DNA of 64,000 nucleotides from Stercorarius parasiticus (lineage: Eukaryota > Chordata > Aves > Charadriiformes > Stercorariidae), in the NCBI GenBank assembly GCA_013396915.1, contig VWZL01005008.1, forward strand, positions 186,001 to 250,000, written 5' to 3'. Under the pieces are notes generated by a model. The model made no database searches. It was given only the letters and a program-made list of their open reading frames with translations, and was not told the origin of the DNA. The first letter of the stretch is position 1. Each line of letters begins with the position of its first letter. Positions 36,231 to 51,101 of the stretch are shown in pieces. Made by a program: the position numbers and the translations under genes.

Positions 36231-36862
36231 AGGCAGGTCCAGCTGGACTGCAGTGAAAACAAATTGCTCCATTCAGCCACACTCCGAGACCTGCCTTCTA
36301 AGACTGAAGAGACAATTCTTAAGACTTGTTCCAGTTTTAAAATATCGCTCAAAATTCCTTCAAATGTATAACTTTTCAAACCTGTAGTACTTCAAAATAC
36401 ACCCAGTTATTTATTGGTTGTTAAAATAAAGTTATTTAATATGTCTAGAGATAAAATTGTATACCATGCAATGGCCAATGTTTAATCTGGGCTTTGGGGA
36501 ATAGGAACCTGGCTATTGAAAGTGGAGGAGAATAGAAATCTACAACAGTAGTGGCATGACAGATCCTTCCTATTACTCCTGTTCTGGCCAAAATAAGGTT
36601 GTGGACCATTTTTTATAAAACTTTTTGTATAATTGTAAATAAGAGTTGCTTTGCAAAAAAAGGGAAAAAATAGGAAAAGAAAGAAAAAAAAAGAAACAAA
36701 AGCAAAAATTAAAAACAAAACAAAAAGGGGGGGAAATTTAAAAAATATTTAATATTGCTTGGTTTGTTGTGTCAAACTTTAACTTTATATATTTATACGA
36801 TGTGGTTGCCAAGAATGTTTTCAACAGTATTCTAAATAAAGACCCTTATTTATAAAATCTGT
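36231..36862 (+). other. MYOD1: MYOD1 3' UTR with poly(A) signals
   Basis: About 630 bp after the stop. AATAAA occurs at 36425-36430 and at 36835-36840. The second, within TCTAAATAAAGACC, is probably the main site because it is followed by a sharp loss of UTR-like sequence. An adenine-rich tract sits at 36655-36725. Confidence 0.75.
36655..36725 (+). repeat. Adenine-rich tract in the MYOD1 3' UTR
   Basis: Mixed A/G-rich simple sequence (AAAAAAAGGGAAAAAATAGG and onward), ending in AAAAAGGGGGGG. It may be polymorphic in length. Confidence 0.7.
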
Positions 36863-37720
36863 GGCGTTATCTTGACTTTCATTAGGGCTTCTAGAATTAC
36901 TAGTGTATTTAGGAGTGGTATTAAGACCGCTGCCTTGGCAGGAAGAAGATACAGGCTCTGATTCAGCAAAGAAATCAAGAACATAGTTCAGTTGCACTAC
37001 TTTCAACTACTTAGCATAAATACATTGCTGAAAAGGGATCTATTTTCTTCATATTATATCTTGGTGATTTCTAAACCAAGTCTTGTGCTTCAGAGGTCAT
37101 TATTAAAAAGATCTGTAAGGTAAATCAGCATGTCTCTCTTCCTTCCCCCCAAAGTTTAAAATTACATTATAGGACTTGATCTTACAAAGATGCGTTAGAA
37201 CTAGGAATCACAATAAATTAAACTCTCCAAATTCCAGTGCAGCTACCATAACTTAAAGTCATACAAGAATATCTCACAAGACCAAGTACTACATTCTTGA
37301 ACAAATGTTCGTATTTTTCACTCAAGTTCTAATTTTCGAGTCTGTACCATGTTCATATGTTCTGAGGTGTTAGCAAATAATTGCAAAGGATTTTTTGTTA
37401 TAAAGTTCAAGGTATAAATCACAGTTTTCCTCAACTTCAGGTTGGAATTTAGGCCAAAGATAGGCAGTTTTAATTTGGATTTGAACTTTATGCATCTCTG
37501 GCAGCACTACTCCAGGGATTTACTTCTTGTTTAGAGCCTCTCTAAAAATAACCAGTGGGCTATGTTTCATTCAGTATATATGTGTAACCTTGCAAGCTTG
37601 CCATGAAACTGAAAAATGCTAAGCCCTGAGTAGGTTGTCATTGGTAAGTAACCAGCAGGGCATTTCTGTACATTTGGACAAGAATAACCAGCAGCTACAG
37701 CCAATGTGAAACAACCCATT

Positions 37721-37960
37721 TCACGGAATCACGGAATTTTCAGAGTTGGAAGGGACCTCTAGAGATCATCTAGTCCAGCTCCCCTGCTAAAGCAGGATTG
37801 CCTAGAGCACATTACTCAGGACTGCATCCAGGCAGGTCTTGAAAGTCTCCAGAGGAGGGGACTCCACAACCGCCCTGGGCAGCCTGTTCCAGTGCTCTGT
37901 CACCCTTACTGTAAAGAAGTTTTTTCTCATATTTGATCGGAACTTCTTGTCATATCCCTG
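37721..37960 (-). mobile_element. CR1 LINE 3' fragment (antisense orientation)
   Basis: Read on the minus strand, the CR1 3' end encodes NMRKNFFTVRVTEHWNRLPR and AVVESPPLETFKTCLDAVLS. The 3' UTR (GGTCCCTTCCAACTC) and decayed tail octamers (ATTCCGTGATTCCGTGA) lie at 37721 on the + strand. The copy is 5'-truncated, with internal substitutions and no intact ORF. Confidence 0.93.
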
Positions 37961-40900
37961 TGATTTTTGTTTAAACATCACAGAAAAAAAAACAAACAAC
38001 ACAACCCCAAAACCCAACCCAGATATCGTCATCAGCTCTAAATACTTTGATGACAGATCAGTTGCTGTATTTTCTCTTAGGCGACTATTAATGAGGGAGT
38101 TTGTGCAGCTCTTACCTCTTAAGCAGGAAAAAGAACAAGGGAACAACTAATTCCATAGGAATGTTTCCCAATCCTTTAGTCATGGGGGCCTTGAAGATCA
38201 ATGCTCCATGGAGAGGAGAAGAGTGAGCTGCCTTGTGTCAAGCAGAGCAATGCACTTGCTTCTCCTTCCTCCTGGGGCAGAGGCATGGTCTGAGCTTGCT
38301 GTCTTATCTGAAGCCAGATGGGCAGGGAAGGTAGCAGCTATGGGGATTCCTTCCTCATTCGTGCACTTGTGACCACAGTGGATGATAAATCGGCGTCGAG
38401 GCACAGGACCACTCTGCAGAGCAGGCCAGGCTCCTGTGGATTGGAGGGGACTCTGAGGGACTGGCCCCTCAACGCCTGCATCAAAGTCCAACTTTGTAAA
38501 GCTCTCCCATTGATTTCCCTGTGGGCAGAGAACAGTCCAGACCATAAAGGTTGAGCTTACCCCTTCAATTTTTCCATTAAAAATAAAAATAAAATGAACT
38601 TGAGAATGTGCTAATTCATACTAACGTGAATCAGGAGGGTCTCTACTAATGTCAGAAAAATGCCCCAGGTTAGTTTGAAGCCAATATCACTAACTTACAA
38701 AAACTAAAGAGAGACAGTTAGAGTCTCACAAATCAATGCCTCGCACATCAACAATAAAATTTTCATTGCCTCCAGCAAACACTCAATCAGGCCCACAATG
38801 CAAAAGATCAAAAGAGGCTTTTGTAAAATACCATAAACCTTGCTATCCCCATACTCTGAGGCTGGTAAAAATATTAATTTTACTGTCATGTAAATGGCAA
38901 CCGAGAAATATTTTGCCAGCTCAGGAAGTACAGTGACTCTATACATAATGGCAGCACAAAGTTCATGCCCACCTCACCACAGCACACTTCTGCGGGACAC
39001 AATAGGTTTTACCTGGCTGTAAAGCTGGCGCAGCATGGTGGACATGGGGCACTTGTGCTCAACAATGTACATGCAGTTCCATGTGAAGTCATGTATATTG
39101 CATTTCACTGATTTATTTTAGCAACCCAAGTTTCCATATACTGATGTTAATGTTACAACAGAGAACAAGCATTTAGCACATCCCAAAATAGATGGATGGA
39201 TGAAGAAGAAAAAAAACCATTCACAGATTTCCTACGCAGAGCCCATCTTTTTCCCACTGATGTCAGTAAGAAAAGTCCACTGGAGTAAGGCCAAAGGGCA
39301 TCAGTGCTGATAAATACACATTTAGGTTACAGCTATATTTATTTTTGAACTTAAATAAGGAAAATGTGTTCCCTGTGCAATTTCTTCCTGTCTATTTCTA
39401 AGGTAATATATTTAAAACAAATGCCTGAAGTTACTCTACTGTCCTGTATATCAAGAGGACGGCATGTTACTGACAGAGGTATATCCCAGTCTATGTGCAC
39501 ATATTTCAAAGCTGGAAATATCTGGATTCAGAGCTTTAGTTTAGTTCCGACAGTGGCAGGGAACATAAGCAGAGCTGAAGAACAGCTACATGACTGATCC
39601 AACATTTACAAACTTCTGGTTCGTAAATTGGGCTAATACTCCTTCAGATGATACACCTTCAGAAGGCGTATTTAGGCATTTAGGGCTGATCCTACAAGAC
39701 AAAATGCAGTCTAGCTTGGTCTAGGAAACACTCCAGCATGGGTTACAAACACACACCAATAACCTGAAATCACCAGTTTATACCACACAGGTTCCAGTTC
39801 AATATTCTGCAGGATGGGGCACCTAAAGAAATACAGTCTGATTTTTAAAAATCTGAATCCCGCAGATTGCACTGACTTGTAGAGCCTGGAAGAAACAGGG
39901 GGTGACTGCAAACCAGACTGTTCCTTTCCCTGAGCTGCCTTGGCGGGACAGTACAGAGCCTGCCTCACCATGGGTTTGGAGCTCTTCACTAAAGATATTA
40001 GAATTGTCTGATGTTTCCTATGGAATGCTACCTCAAAAGGGAAAGTCATGCAGCTACAAATAATTAACAGAAAGTAGCTGTCTTTGAACACAAAGATAAA
40101 TGTGTGTCTTAGGAATACTTGATTTCATTTGGTAACTTAAAAAAGCCCCACTGGGGTTGCATGATAAAACCAGTATTATCGATTTATCTTATTCAAACTA
40201 TTGCTATGGAAAAAGTGAAGAGGCATACATTTATACCTCACTTACATATACTAAGTGCTTTGATTTTACACTTCATTGGATCATTTGCAAATATGAGAAC
40301 GAAGAGGATCCTTTTTCTACTTTCAATATTTCACAACAAAAAAGTGCAATAAAGTTACTGTTTTTTAAAAATAACAACATTATACACCATTTCCCACATT
40401 ATCATTGAGGCTGATACAGAAATTTTTAACATACTGGAAATTTAATTTTAGGTAAAAGAAATATATGAACTATTCCTTGTATGTTGGTCCTTTTAAAATA
40501 TTTTATCATCTGTATCCAAAAATATTAAAGAAATATTAAGTTGGCAGTTGCTTTGCACCAGATGCTGCTCTTTTAAATGATTTGTCATTTAAAACACAAG
40601 ATAAAGACCTTACAAAACCCCACTGAAAGTGGAAGGAAAGACAGTTTTCATTTTACAGCTTGTATTTTGCAGAAATATTCGAAAGGGTCAAATTGTGAAG
40701 AGGGCAAAACCTGCTTATTTTACTCACAAAAATAGTACTATCATCTTCAGAAGAACTACATCCAAAAGTGAACAGACAAGCAAACATTGGTACCTCATAG
40801 CACCCAACTGGTAATGCGAAGAAATGTGTATTTCCCTTCTGCTTAAAAAATATTAATTTGTTCCTTGAAATCAGTGGGAAAACTTCCAGCTTCAGTGGGA

Positions 40901-43900
40901 AGAGTTTCACGCTACTGCATGTAATACTGCCTGGGATAGTGTTCATGCAGCACTGCAAAGCCATGACATAAACTCCCTGCCGTGCCCCTTTGGTCGTGCT
41001 CTGCTCACTGACCCATTTCTATCCCAGCCCCTTTGGATATGCTGATCCCCTGAGCACAACTGCGCTGAACAAGCTGGCAGGCTTTACCGCTCACCTGATC
41101 TTGAAAATACAAACAAGAAACTATTCCCATAATAATGCTGAAAATCTACAACATTTACAAAACGTGTGGCTGACATGGAGCCTGTGATAGCAGGAGATGG
41201 TATGAAGGTCATTTTGCATAACTTGCATATGGCAGTTTTGGCTTTGCTAACAGTAGGTAAAATGGTCTTCGTACAGAGTGCAAGTCTTTGACAACACAAT
41301 CTGCATTCAGCGTGTGTGAGAGAGTGTGGGATGGAGAGAACAGGCCAAACATCCCAGAGATCATCTCGTGAGGCACACCCGAGTACCTCATTAAGCACTA
41401 TTTACTAATGCTTCTCAGCTTGCCCTCCCTCAGCATTTCAAATCACTTGTTTTCCAGTAAATCTGTTGAACAGTCATGACTTTCTCTCCTTGATCTATGC
41501 AGCACTCTCCCTTCTCAAAAGGTTTGTTGCACAACTAGGAATGTTATTAAGTGGAGACCAATGTCTCTCCTTTCAATATTTGAGATTTTAGCGCTAATGA
41601 GGGAGAGAATGGCCCCTAGTGTAATACAGAAGAGCCTCCAGATAGTTCTTTCCCACCCAGGTCCCACCAGGAATCAGGAACGTCTGGCATAAAGCAACAT
41701 GGGCCAGTAGAAGGAACCCAGAAATTGCCCTGGAGACACAGAAACTTATCTTTTGCATACACAGACACTTCTGAACAAAGACCTTAATATTGTAAGCTTA
41801 ATAGCAAAAATTGACCTATCCTATAACCACAGGGTGACAGAAAACCTCAGGGTTTTCCCAATAATACAGTCAGCATGGCATTGAACATATTTTCTTTCTA
41901 AAACATCAATAACTTTTATCTTCTACATGCATCTTAGCAACACCAACAAGTGTGCTATTTGATGTAAGACTCGATGAATAACCCAGTGTGGGGTTGAATA
42001 ACACAATGTGTGAATGTGCATCAATAGGGAGGCAAATACCGTCTATGAAGTGAAGTTTTCCATTATTTATAAAAAAATTATTAAAAACTCTGACAGACAA
42101 TAACCTACTCAACCAGAAGATTGAGGGAGGCTGTGATTGTGGTTGGGGTGTTGTTGGTTTTCTGATTGGAGTCAGATTCACTCAGAGGTCTGTGTCAGCA
42201 CAGTCACCTAGTGTTGCAAGTCCGTGGCTGTAAAAGGGGGTCTCCCAGTCTCAAGGGACCAGATCTGGTCTGGAGGTGCTGGATAAAATCCTGGAACTGT
42301 TGAAACCTGAAATACGGTCCTCCCGAACCCACCTGAACTGACCTCGAGCCGTTTTTTGGTCCAACAGCAACATCTGCTGGATAACACGTAAATTGCAGTT
42401 CTTTCTGAACTCGGTGAATTCAACGTTCTGTTTTCTCATCTTTCTATAGTAGAAAATTTGTTAGTGGGGAAACAGTAAAAATATTCACAGTCTTCAGTCA
42501 TCACCTGGAGCCCCATAAACTAGGAAAAGCAGGAAAAATATGTTGGAAAAGCCAAGCTTTTCCCTACCAAGAGTCTTCTACAGAAACAGAGAGAAATATT
42601 GTAGGAATAGTAAGGGTTGGGTTTTTTTTATTACTGAACAAATTTTGGGGTACCACTATATTTATCTTTGTTTTAAGTAAAAAAAGAAAGACAAAAGGAG
42701 AAAGAAAATGGAAGGTCTCTGAAGGCATTGTATGGCCTGTGTCACAAGCAATGGTCCCAGGCGGGGGAGATAGGTTGCTTACCAGAAGGCAGGTGGGGCA
42801 GATGCACAGGAACAGGAGATGACAGTGGGGCCATGATGCAATTCTCTGGTGTCCAAGCCTCTCAGTGGGGTGCAAATCACCTTGGCATGCATGGTAACCT
42901 CCGCTTAACATGCAGGTGTAGAACAGGACAAGATGAGAAACAATCTTGCACATTTGGAAAGAGCATTTGAAGCCACACAAGGGAAAGGTAAGCAAGGGTA
43001 GAGATGACATATCTAAAGATCATCTACCTTATACTTCGGCCATACAACATTCCTTTCTTTTGTATTGATGCTTTACTTCTGAATCCTAAAACAAATGCAC
43101 CTGGCTGCCATAACTGAAAGGCAAAACTTGGAGAACTTGGATTTTTTTCTGGGGCTTGCGATTCATGCTCTTTGAAGGATCCTCATGGTTCACTGACAAC
43201 CACTCTCTCCAGAACCCTCTGACTGACTGACTGGCAGGCCAGGCTGGTTTTTTTCCATTACAATCCATCACGTTTGGGAACAAATGTCCCGAGAGACATG
43301 TTCATCCAACTTGTGACCATTTTCTTGGATGTGGTTGTTTGAAGTCAGAGGTTTCGTCTGTCACTGTGGGGCAGACTATTACAATCTTGCCACTTGCAAG
43401 AAAGAGTTTTTATTTTTAGTCGGTTCTTTACAAAGAGAGTCGGTGGGACTGTACTGGTAAAGTAATACCTTTTTGTTAGGAATACCTTTGTTACTAATGC
43501 CACCTGTGGGTTTCCTGAGGCTGGAGCCTAGACAACCCGTGTACCTGTGATACTAAGAGGTGCATTTGATTGCTACTTGCAGCAGTGTAAATGGAAACTA
43601 CATTATTGCAATAAATAAGCAACATGTATGCTCTTTCCCTAGACCACTGGAGGGCAGTATTGCTATGGAAAAAGAGGACTTGGTCATAATTTCTTTAGTG
43701 CACACATATATAGTTCTTTCCTAAACTTTTATATCTAACTCTTCCTCAGTTCAGGTACAGAATATCATTTCACACCAAGACAACTGAAATTCCTACCTAG
43801 TGTAAATTCATCAATCTTATTGGCAGTTGACACCCCTATCTGTTGGAATTGCCACAGCAAGTCCAAATTCATGGCTTGCAAAGATGCACTTCTATGTGAA

Positions 43901-46900
43901 AAACCACAGGCTTTTGTGCCTATGTGTGAAGGTTGCCTAAAGGTAGTTAGGATGAAGATCACCTTAAAGCAAAGCATTTATACAACAGCTTGTAGAGGGA
44001 GTCCTGTTCTTCAAACAGGGCACATAACGCTCCCGTTACAAATATAATACCATAGAAATACAAATGTATGCAGGGAGAAACATGTGTCATACTGGTCACT
44101 TTGTTCCTTTTGGAAAGGAAGCACGGTATGTGCTGAGCACACATGCTTTACGCTCTCCAGGGCTGTCCTCTACAGAGCTAAACACTTCAAGCAGCTTGCA
44201 GTTTAAAGCTAGCTGCACAAAATGTAGTTGCAAACATGCCTTTCAAAAGCTTCACAAATGCCAATTACATTAAACAATATGAAAAAAGCAACAAAGTAAT
44301 GTGCTTAATTAACAAAGCTAGAGATGGAGCCAGTCATTTGGTTTGAAGTACTTCCAAGAGAGATGTTAAATCCAATGGCCAGGGCAACTCTGGAAGAAAT
44401 AAATTAACATGCTGGGTTAATATTTCAAACTCTGTGGGAGTAAACTGTGTGTGGTGAGGGGAAGCAAAGGTAAAAATATCACAGGGTGCTATTTTCTTTG
44501 TTTATTTGCCAAGGACATTTTAGCTTTTGCCATTTATTATTCTTCATGGTATGCTAGAAAATATGCAAGAAGACATAAAAGTATCAGCATTGCGTCACTG
44601 GATTTCCTAATTTTGTCTTTTCCCCACCTGTTAAATCTTAGCTCAAGGTCAAGAGAAACCACCACTTTGAGTGAATGAATTATGGGATAGACACATTCAC
44701 GAAAAATACATTAGCAGTGTTCTTTTATCTTTAGTACTATGAGCAACCGCAGCTTAAAGATTCCTCTCACCACAGGACTTCCCCGAGAAATAAGCTCTGA
44801 TGGCTTGTTCAGAGAATGCCCTGTACATGTCTTTTGTCCCACAATAGTTTTTTTCTGGTTCTTATAGCTAAGAACTGACCGATAGCTGTCTGGTCTAAAT
44901 TGCAGATACCTCTCAATGGGTAAGCTCAGGCCATTACTAACTCCCAAGTTCCAGCAAGTACCGTGGCTTGAATCTTTTCCAGCAGGCATCTGTTGGCAGC
45001 TGCTTCCATCTGCTCCTTCTTGAACAGCCCTGCCCGGTCCCTAGGGAAGAGCAGGAAGATTGTCACGCACTGAACTTGCTTGTTGTAAGCTGGCTGCTCA
45101 TGTTTTACCTGAATCTGTCATTTTATCTTGTCTGCTCTCTGGCCTTTTTTTTTTTGCAATAAGAATTCTGAGTTCCGCTGTGCAACAAAGACAAAAAAAA
45201 AAAAGCTATTCCTCAGATGTAGATGACAAAACATTATTTCTTATTTTAAGTACAAATAATTATTATTAAAAAAAGATACAGAAAATATTGATCAGATCAC
45301 TTAATCCTCACAGCTGCTAGGTATGTAGTGATTCCTGTGTGTATGTTCTGTAGCTGAAGCAACGTACCTTTGACATGTCTTTACTTTGTGGTGAGCGAAG
45401 GCATATGCCCTTCAAGCACTCCATGATCACAACCATTACCTGTGGCCTTTTTTTTGTTTCTGTTTATGGTAAACTGCACAATGTAGAAAGAGAAAAAAAC
45501 AAAACAAAACAAAACCCCCATCTATTTCCATGTCTTCTATTTTAGACACCAGTGGTTAGGTTTCCAGACTTGCAGCTGAACCTTTGGAACTTTGGTTGGC
45601 TGAGCAGCTGTCTATGCACATAAGACTCCTCTGTTAATTTGTCCCATTGCTATTTATGTATTTGCTAATTTGCTTTCTAAAGACTAACACTAATTGATCA
45701 GAGTGAATTAAAAGATTTTAGTTTTTCTTAACCAAGATAATTAGTTTTATATTTTCAGCTCTGAAAGTTTTAATTCATAATTTGATGTACCATCTCTAGC
45801 CTGATTTCCAACTGGATCAAATCCTCTTCAAATCTCCTGGCCTTTCAGGTGTGGCTGAAAATGCAAACCTTTGTGCATAAACATAATTTCTTTCTTTCAA
45901 AGTACCTCACAGTACATCGCTAAATATAAGCGACATTGTGCAGATCCTACTCACTCTTAGCTTGGGAGGGGAGAAATAGTTAATAAGACAAGCAATATAA
46001 CACAACATGGAAACAAAGCTGCAGAAGAATCCACTAGAAATCCAAATGCAATCATCTGAATTTTGCCCCAATGAAAATTATATATATTTGTGGACATATA
46101 GGCTAAACACAGGCAAACCCACCTCCTAAGGGCTGTGTAAGTATACACTCAGGGAAACTGACAGTAATTTCATTGACTTTGCACATCACGTTTTCTGCAG
46201 TGCACTGTCCTTTTGAGCATACATCTCTCTGCTTGGATTACGCAGTGGTCAAACTGGGCTACAGAAGCACAGCACCACTGTAGGACTTCTGCAGGAAGAC
46301 CTTTCATATACTGAAGAGTTCTTCAGGGGTTCAGCATGATAAAGAAAATAAGAAACTAAAATACTTCTAAATATATAACACAGAGCGTAATCTTCTTCTC
46401 CACTTTTTAACAGGCAGGATGCCTATGAGATAGAGAGCAATTTTAAAAGAACCTGTAGAACTGTATTTTATTTTTGATTACGGCCTGAAAAATTCCATAG
46501 AAAGAAGGCCTTTATTATGGATTTGAGAACTGGGCAGCCCTTTTCTCTCATCCCTTCATAGGAAAGCCAATGAACATGCTATGGTAGGCTTTCATATAGC
46601 TTATGAATCCATCCTAGAAGCACAGAAAGGTCCAATTTTACATGAGAATGGAGCATCTCTGAAGGAAGATCCACCTCTGATTTCTTGTTGGTGAACTCTG
46701 AGTATCTTGTGTCATTGTGATCTTTCTCTGCTTCCTCATTATTCCGCAACCCCTTCTACCTCAGGAATACCTAAAGGCAAGGAGTACAACTGCAAAACCT
46801 GGCAGAATCCACAGATGAATCAGACTGAATCAGTAAACAATGACTAAAAGTGCGGTGTCTTAGGAACAAGTGTATCACTGTGCTTCAAAAGCTAAACCGT

Positions 46901-49900
46901 TTAAATACAAACCTGATGCAAGTCGTGTGTGTTAGCAGGAATCCCAGCCACAATCTGGGGTCTAGTACCCCCTTTTGCACTGAGATTCCAACAGAAAGCT
47001 TTCCCAGGTCCTCGAGACTTTGGGTGGCACATCTTCCTGTTCCCTGGAGCGCACAGACCATTCATTATAGCATATCCCAGAAAGGGAAGGCTGAGGACAA
47101 GCTAATAGAGGTGCCGTCCTTTCACTGTTTGCCCCGATCTATCCCTCAACACCTCATTTATGTGGAACAAAAGGCTGCTGTTAATGCTGAGCCACAGGCT
47201 CAGGCACAAGCCAGGATCAAGAAATCTGCATTCCCAGCAGCTGGCCCAAGATTTGCGACAGAAGGTGGATTTTGCTTTCCATTCACTCACACTTACATTG
47301 TATAAATCCTGGTTATTGACAAAAGAAATGCAGCAGATTTCATCCTTAGTGCCAATTATTTAACTAGCATCCCTGGAACTATTATACTTTATATCTCTTC
47401 ATATGCAGCATACAAAGAATTACTTCAACGGGATTAAATATCATATTTCATGGGACTGGCTGCATAAATATTTACAAAACTAGAGAACAGCAAAGAGATC
47501 TCAGAGTTACTGATTCATGTCAAATACTGAGAAGCTGGGTTAATCAAGGGATTTAGGCAATACTTTAAACCTTTGAGTCAGCATTGTTGAGATTTATTTG
47601 AACTACTCTTACCTTTCAACATTCAAAGTTTTACAAACCATTTGTAACAATAATGATTTGCAGGCCATTTTCCCATCTGCTTGTCTGAGAACATTTCAGT
47701 CACTATTGCAAACTCAAAGTAGGCTGGAGAAGTAATAATAGTCGTGGAAAGTGAATCATTCAATAAAAATAAAGTTCTCGCTTCCGTTAAAAAAAAAAAA
47801 GAGAAGACAGAAATGTTCTAATTATTTTGAGAAATAATTATTAGAGAAATAGTCAGCTGATAGGTGTGTGTATATATACATTCTATAAAATGGAGCATGT
47901 TCTATACTCAGTCAGAAAGAGATGCTAATTTTTTTTTTATATGGTTAAATAAAAAGATACACTTGAGACACTGAGAACTGCATGCCTTGTTCAAGGAAAG
48001 ACTAGCAGCTCCTGTTTCGTATTCTGTGTACAGTATATGTGAAATACATATGTCTGTATCTATGTGTTTGTGTCTGTTGCTATGTTCACGCACCTGCAAA
48101 TTGGCTGAGACTTCAAAAACATAGTGACAGCATTAGTAGAGTTTTGTTTTCAGAAAAAGCTGACTAGGCCGGTCTCAGAAAGCCAAGGACCTTTTAGGAC
48201 TGCGCCAAACAAATCATCTAATAAAATAAAGCCAACTCACTAGCCATTTCTGAAACTCCAGTTATAGTACATGGTAAGAGTTACATAGTTCAGATATAGG
48301 TGTACTCATTTACTCTTTTAGAAATGTAGATTTAGAGCCTTCAGGATGACTGCACTCAGCTCATAGTAACACATATTTAGCAGCTTTCATAACCATGTTT
48401 TTTGTTATGTGTTGACATGAATCTTCCAATTGTATAAGTTGAGTTTTCCTTGTCACCAGCTGCTTGTTCTTCTGGATGACACCTAGATCAGCACAAAGAT
48501 GACAAGAGGCAAATCTATACCCTTCCTATAACTACATGTTGTAACAAAGAGCAGATTCGCCAAGCTGTATGCCTAATTTCAGTTACTTGAATAGATTTTG
48601 CTGTGATTTAACACCGTGATTTCTTGAAGAACTGTTATTTCTGTTTGGGGGAATGCCTCATCAAAGCCAAATCCTGACACTTTTACTACAGCCTTGACTA
48701 AAGTACGTCTAGAAACTCACATTGTTTCAGATCAGTATATGTGCTCCAAGAGAAGCACAGTGCCTGACCCAGTCCAGCTATATGCTGGATTCGAGCAGGT
48801 GCTGGGTGTAAGACAGACAACCCCACAGTTGTTTGCAGTACTTACTGCCCCTCTTGCCAGGAAGGAACGATCATCTCTTTCCCTACAGGAAAGACAGTTT
48901 GGAAACCTCCCTAGTCCTTTATCAAGCAGCAGAACACTCCTTCTACCACCTTGCTTTGCTCATGTGCACCATCCTAGTCATCATATTTACTCAGTTCCAT
49001 CTCCCATACATTTTCAGGAAAACCGAATGAATTCACATGGGAGTTTCTCTTAGTTAACGGAATAAGTAAAGACCAATTATGATCTCTAAAATATCACAAT
49101 ATTACTTCCATTTTTTTCCAGAGCAACTTCCATTTATCTCACAGTTTGATATACAATTTGTGCAACACTGATGCTTCTACACCAGCACTCTTTCTGAAGC
49201 ATCCTAAAGCGATTTCCAAAACAAAAAGAACCTTCACTCATAATCAAACACAGCCCAGTATCAATGGATGGAGAACAAAATGCAACCCAGTAGGCAGAGC
49301 GTAGCAAAAGCTTCTCAGCTCACAGCAAAGCCACGTAACAGTTGAAGAGCATGGATGAAAATGAAGTACATATTCAAGCAAAACTTAGATAATTAAGAAA
49401 AAAAAGTCTATCTAGATAAAAGTACAGGAATGAGCATTCAATCATTACTTCTGCTGCTCTGGCAACTCTCATTAAAAGCAGTATGACTTCTTTGAATCAG
49501 GCTTTGGGCTACACAGCTCTTCAGACATGCAGTACCTCTGTGAGTCCCTCAGTCAACATCAAGCACCAATCAACTATTTTCTCCTCCATTCTCATTCTTT
49601 CCATGGAAGGCTTTTGTCCAACTATTGACAGTTCAAAGGGGTAAATCTAACCTTTCAGAAAAGTAATATCATCTATGTCATTGCAGCTTGCTTTGTTTTT
49701 AAATGAGTTTCAAGGACAAAGTGAGTACATTGCATGCTGAAGTGCATCACAGATTTCCATTTGAAGACCTCAAACCAAATGATTTACAAGGATCAATATC
49801 AACAGATAGAGCAACTCACAGCATGATGTAATCTAAAACTGATAAATAACTGCATTGAAATACTGTTGAGTTGTCATGAATTTAATACAAGAGAGCACAG

Positions 49901-51081
49901 ACTGAGTTATGGCATTCAAGCATTGCAAAACTGGTGTTCCAGCACTGGCTGCCTTTTTTTTTGAGATTAAAACCTTTATAAATAAATATATCTCTCTCTC
50001 TCAGCTTCCTCCAGCTTTAAAACATTTTGAATGTGCTCTCCAGTTGTATTCAGCGTTGCACACAAAGTCACAGGTTCTCTCAACATATCTTTTCCCTTTT
50101 TATATTGTTGAGTTTGTTAGAATTGGTCAACAAGTTTTTAATAATAACCCTTTTCTTTGAATATAACCTGGCTGATGAACTCAGACTAGGTAGGCTTACA
50201 TTTCAGGAGTGAGTGCTTCTTTAGCTGTCACCTTTGTTGGTATCCTCGCTAGGAACATCAGTGAATGAAGAGGCTAAAGAGGTGTGCAGAATGAGATACT
50301 CTTGTTATACTAGCAAAGCACCAAAGCATAAAGCAAAGCTTCCCTATGTGCTCTCTGTGCCTATACAACACTCTGTGATTTTAATCTGTCAAACCAGCAT
50401 CTTCCATACATGGTAAAATGTCTTCATACAAAAAATAAAAATAAATAAATAAAAGTTAAAATTGCACTCTAAAGTTATAAGTTCCCAGCTTGACGAATAT
50501 TAGGGAATATATGCTCTGTTGCCCCCGACATTGAGAAGAAAGCTCCTTTGGAGTTACATTAGAAATCACTGCAGTTCTCAGCTAAAGCAGTAAGTAGGCA
50601 GCAGGGGGATTAACAAATGAATACCATGTAAACTCACAAGCTAGATTTTTCTTTGTAGACAGAATTTAGACTTCTGTCCGAAAGACAACCTACCTTTCAT
50701 TGTATATTATTACCTTAGGGACGCTGAAGCATAGGGCAACAAAGGTGATCCCAGGACACCTGATACAGAGGTGAAAGAAGGACTTACTCTTCCTGTGTCA
50801 TCAGAACACAAAAGACAGCAGGGTGACCTGACACAAGTGATAAAATTAGTAAGGGGACTCACTCTCTTTTTCTGCTACACAGTAGTTTACAAACTAAAAT
50901 AGATCTATGGCTTAAAGCTATTCTTCCACTGTCACCACTAAAAATGTTGATTTAGAAGAACAGCTAAGGTCATAAGCAGACCCAATGACTTTAGCAGGAC
51001 TGCTTAAAGCACATATAATACACTCTCCTGCATAGTAGCTGTGTAACTCTGGCTTCTCAGAATGCTCTCAAAAGGGAGGCC

Positions 51082-51101
51082 TTTAGAAAGGCCTTTCTAA
51101 A
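51082..51101. repeat. Perfect 20-bp palindrome
   Basis: TTTAGAAAGGCCTTTCTAAA is identical to its reverse complement, with no spacer. The flanking bases do not extend it. It may be chance, an element relic, or a dimeric factor site. Confidence 0.8.

Noticed and set aside
37802..38146. 114-codon minus-strand ORF.
   Set aside because: Its C-terminal half is the CR1 reverse-transcriptase remnant; the rest is chance upstream sequence.
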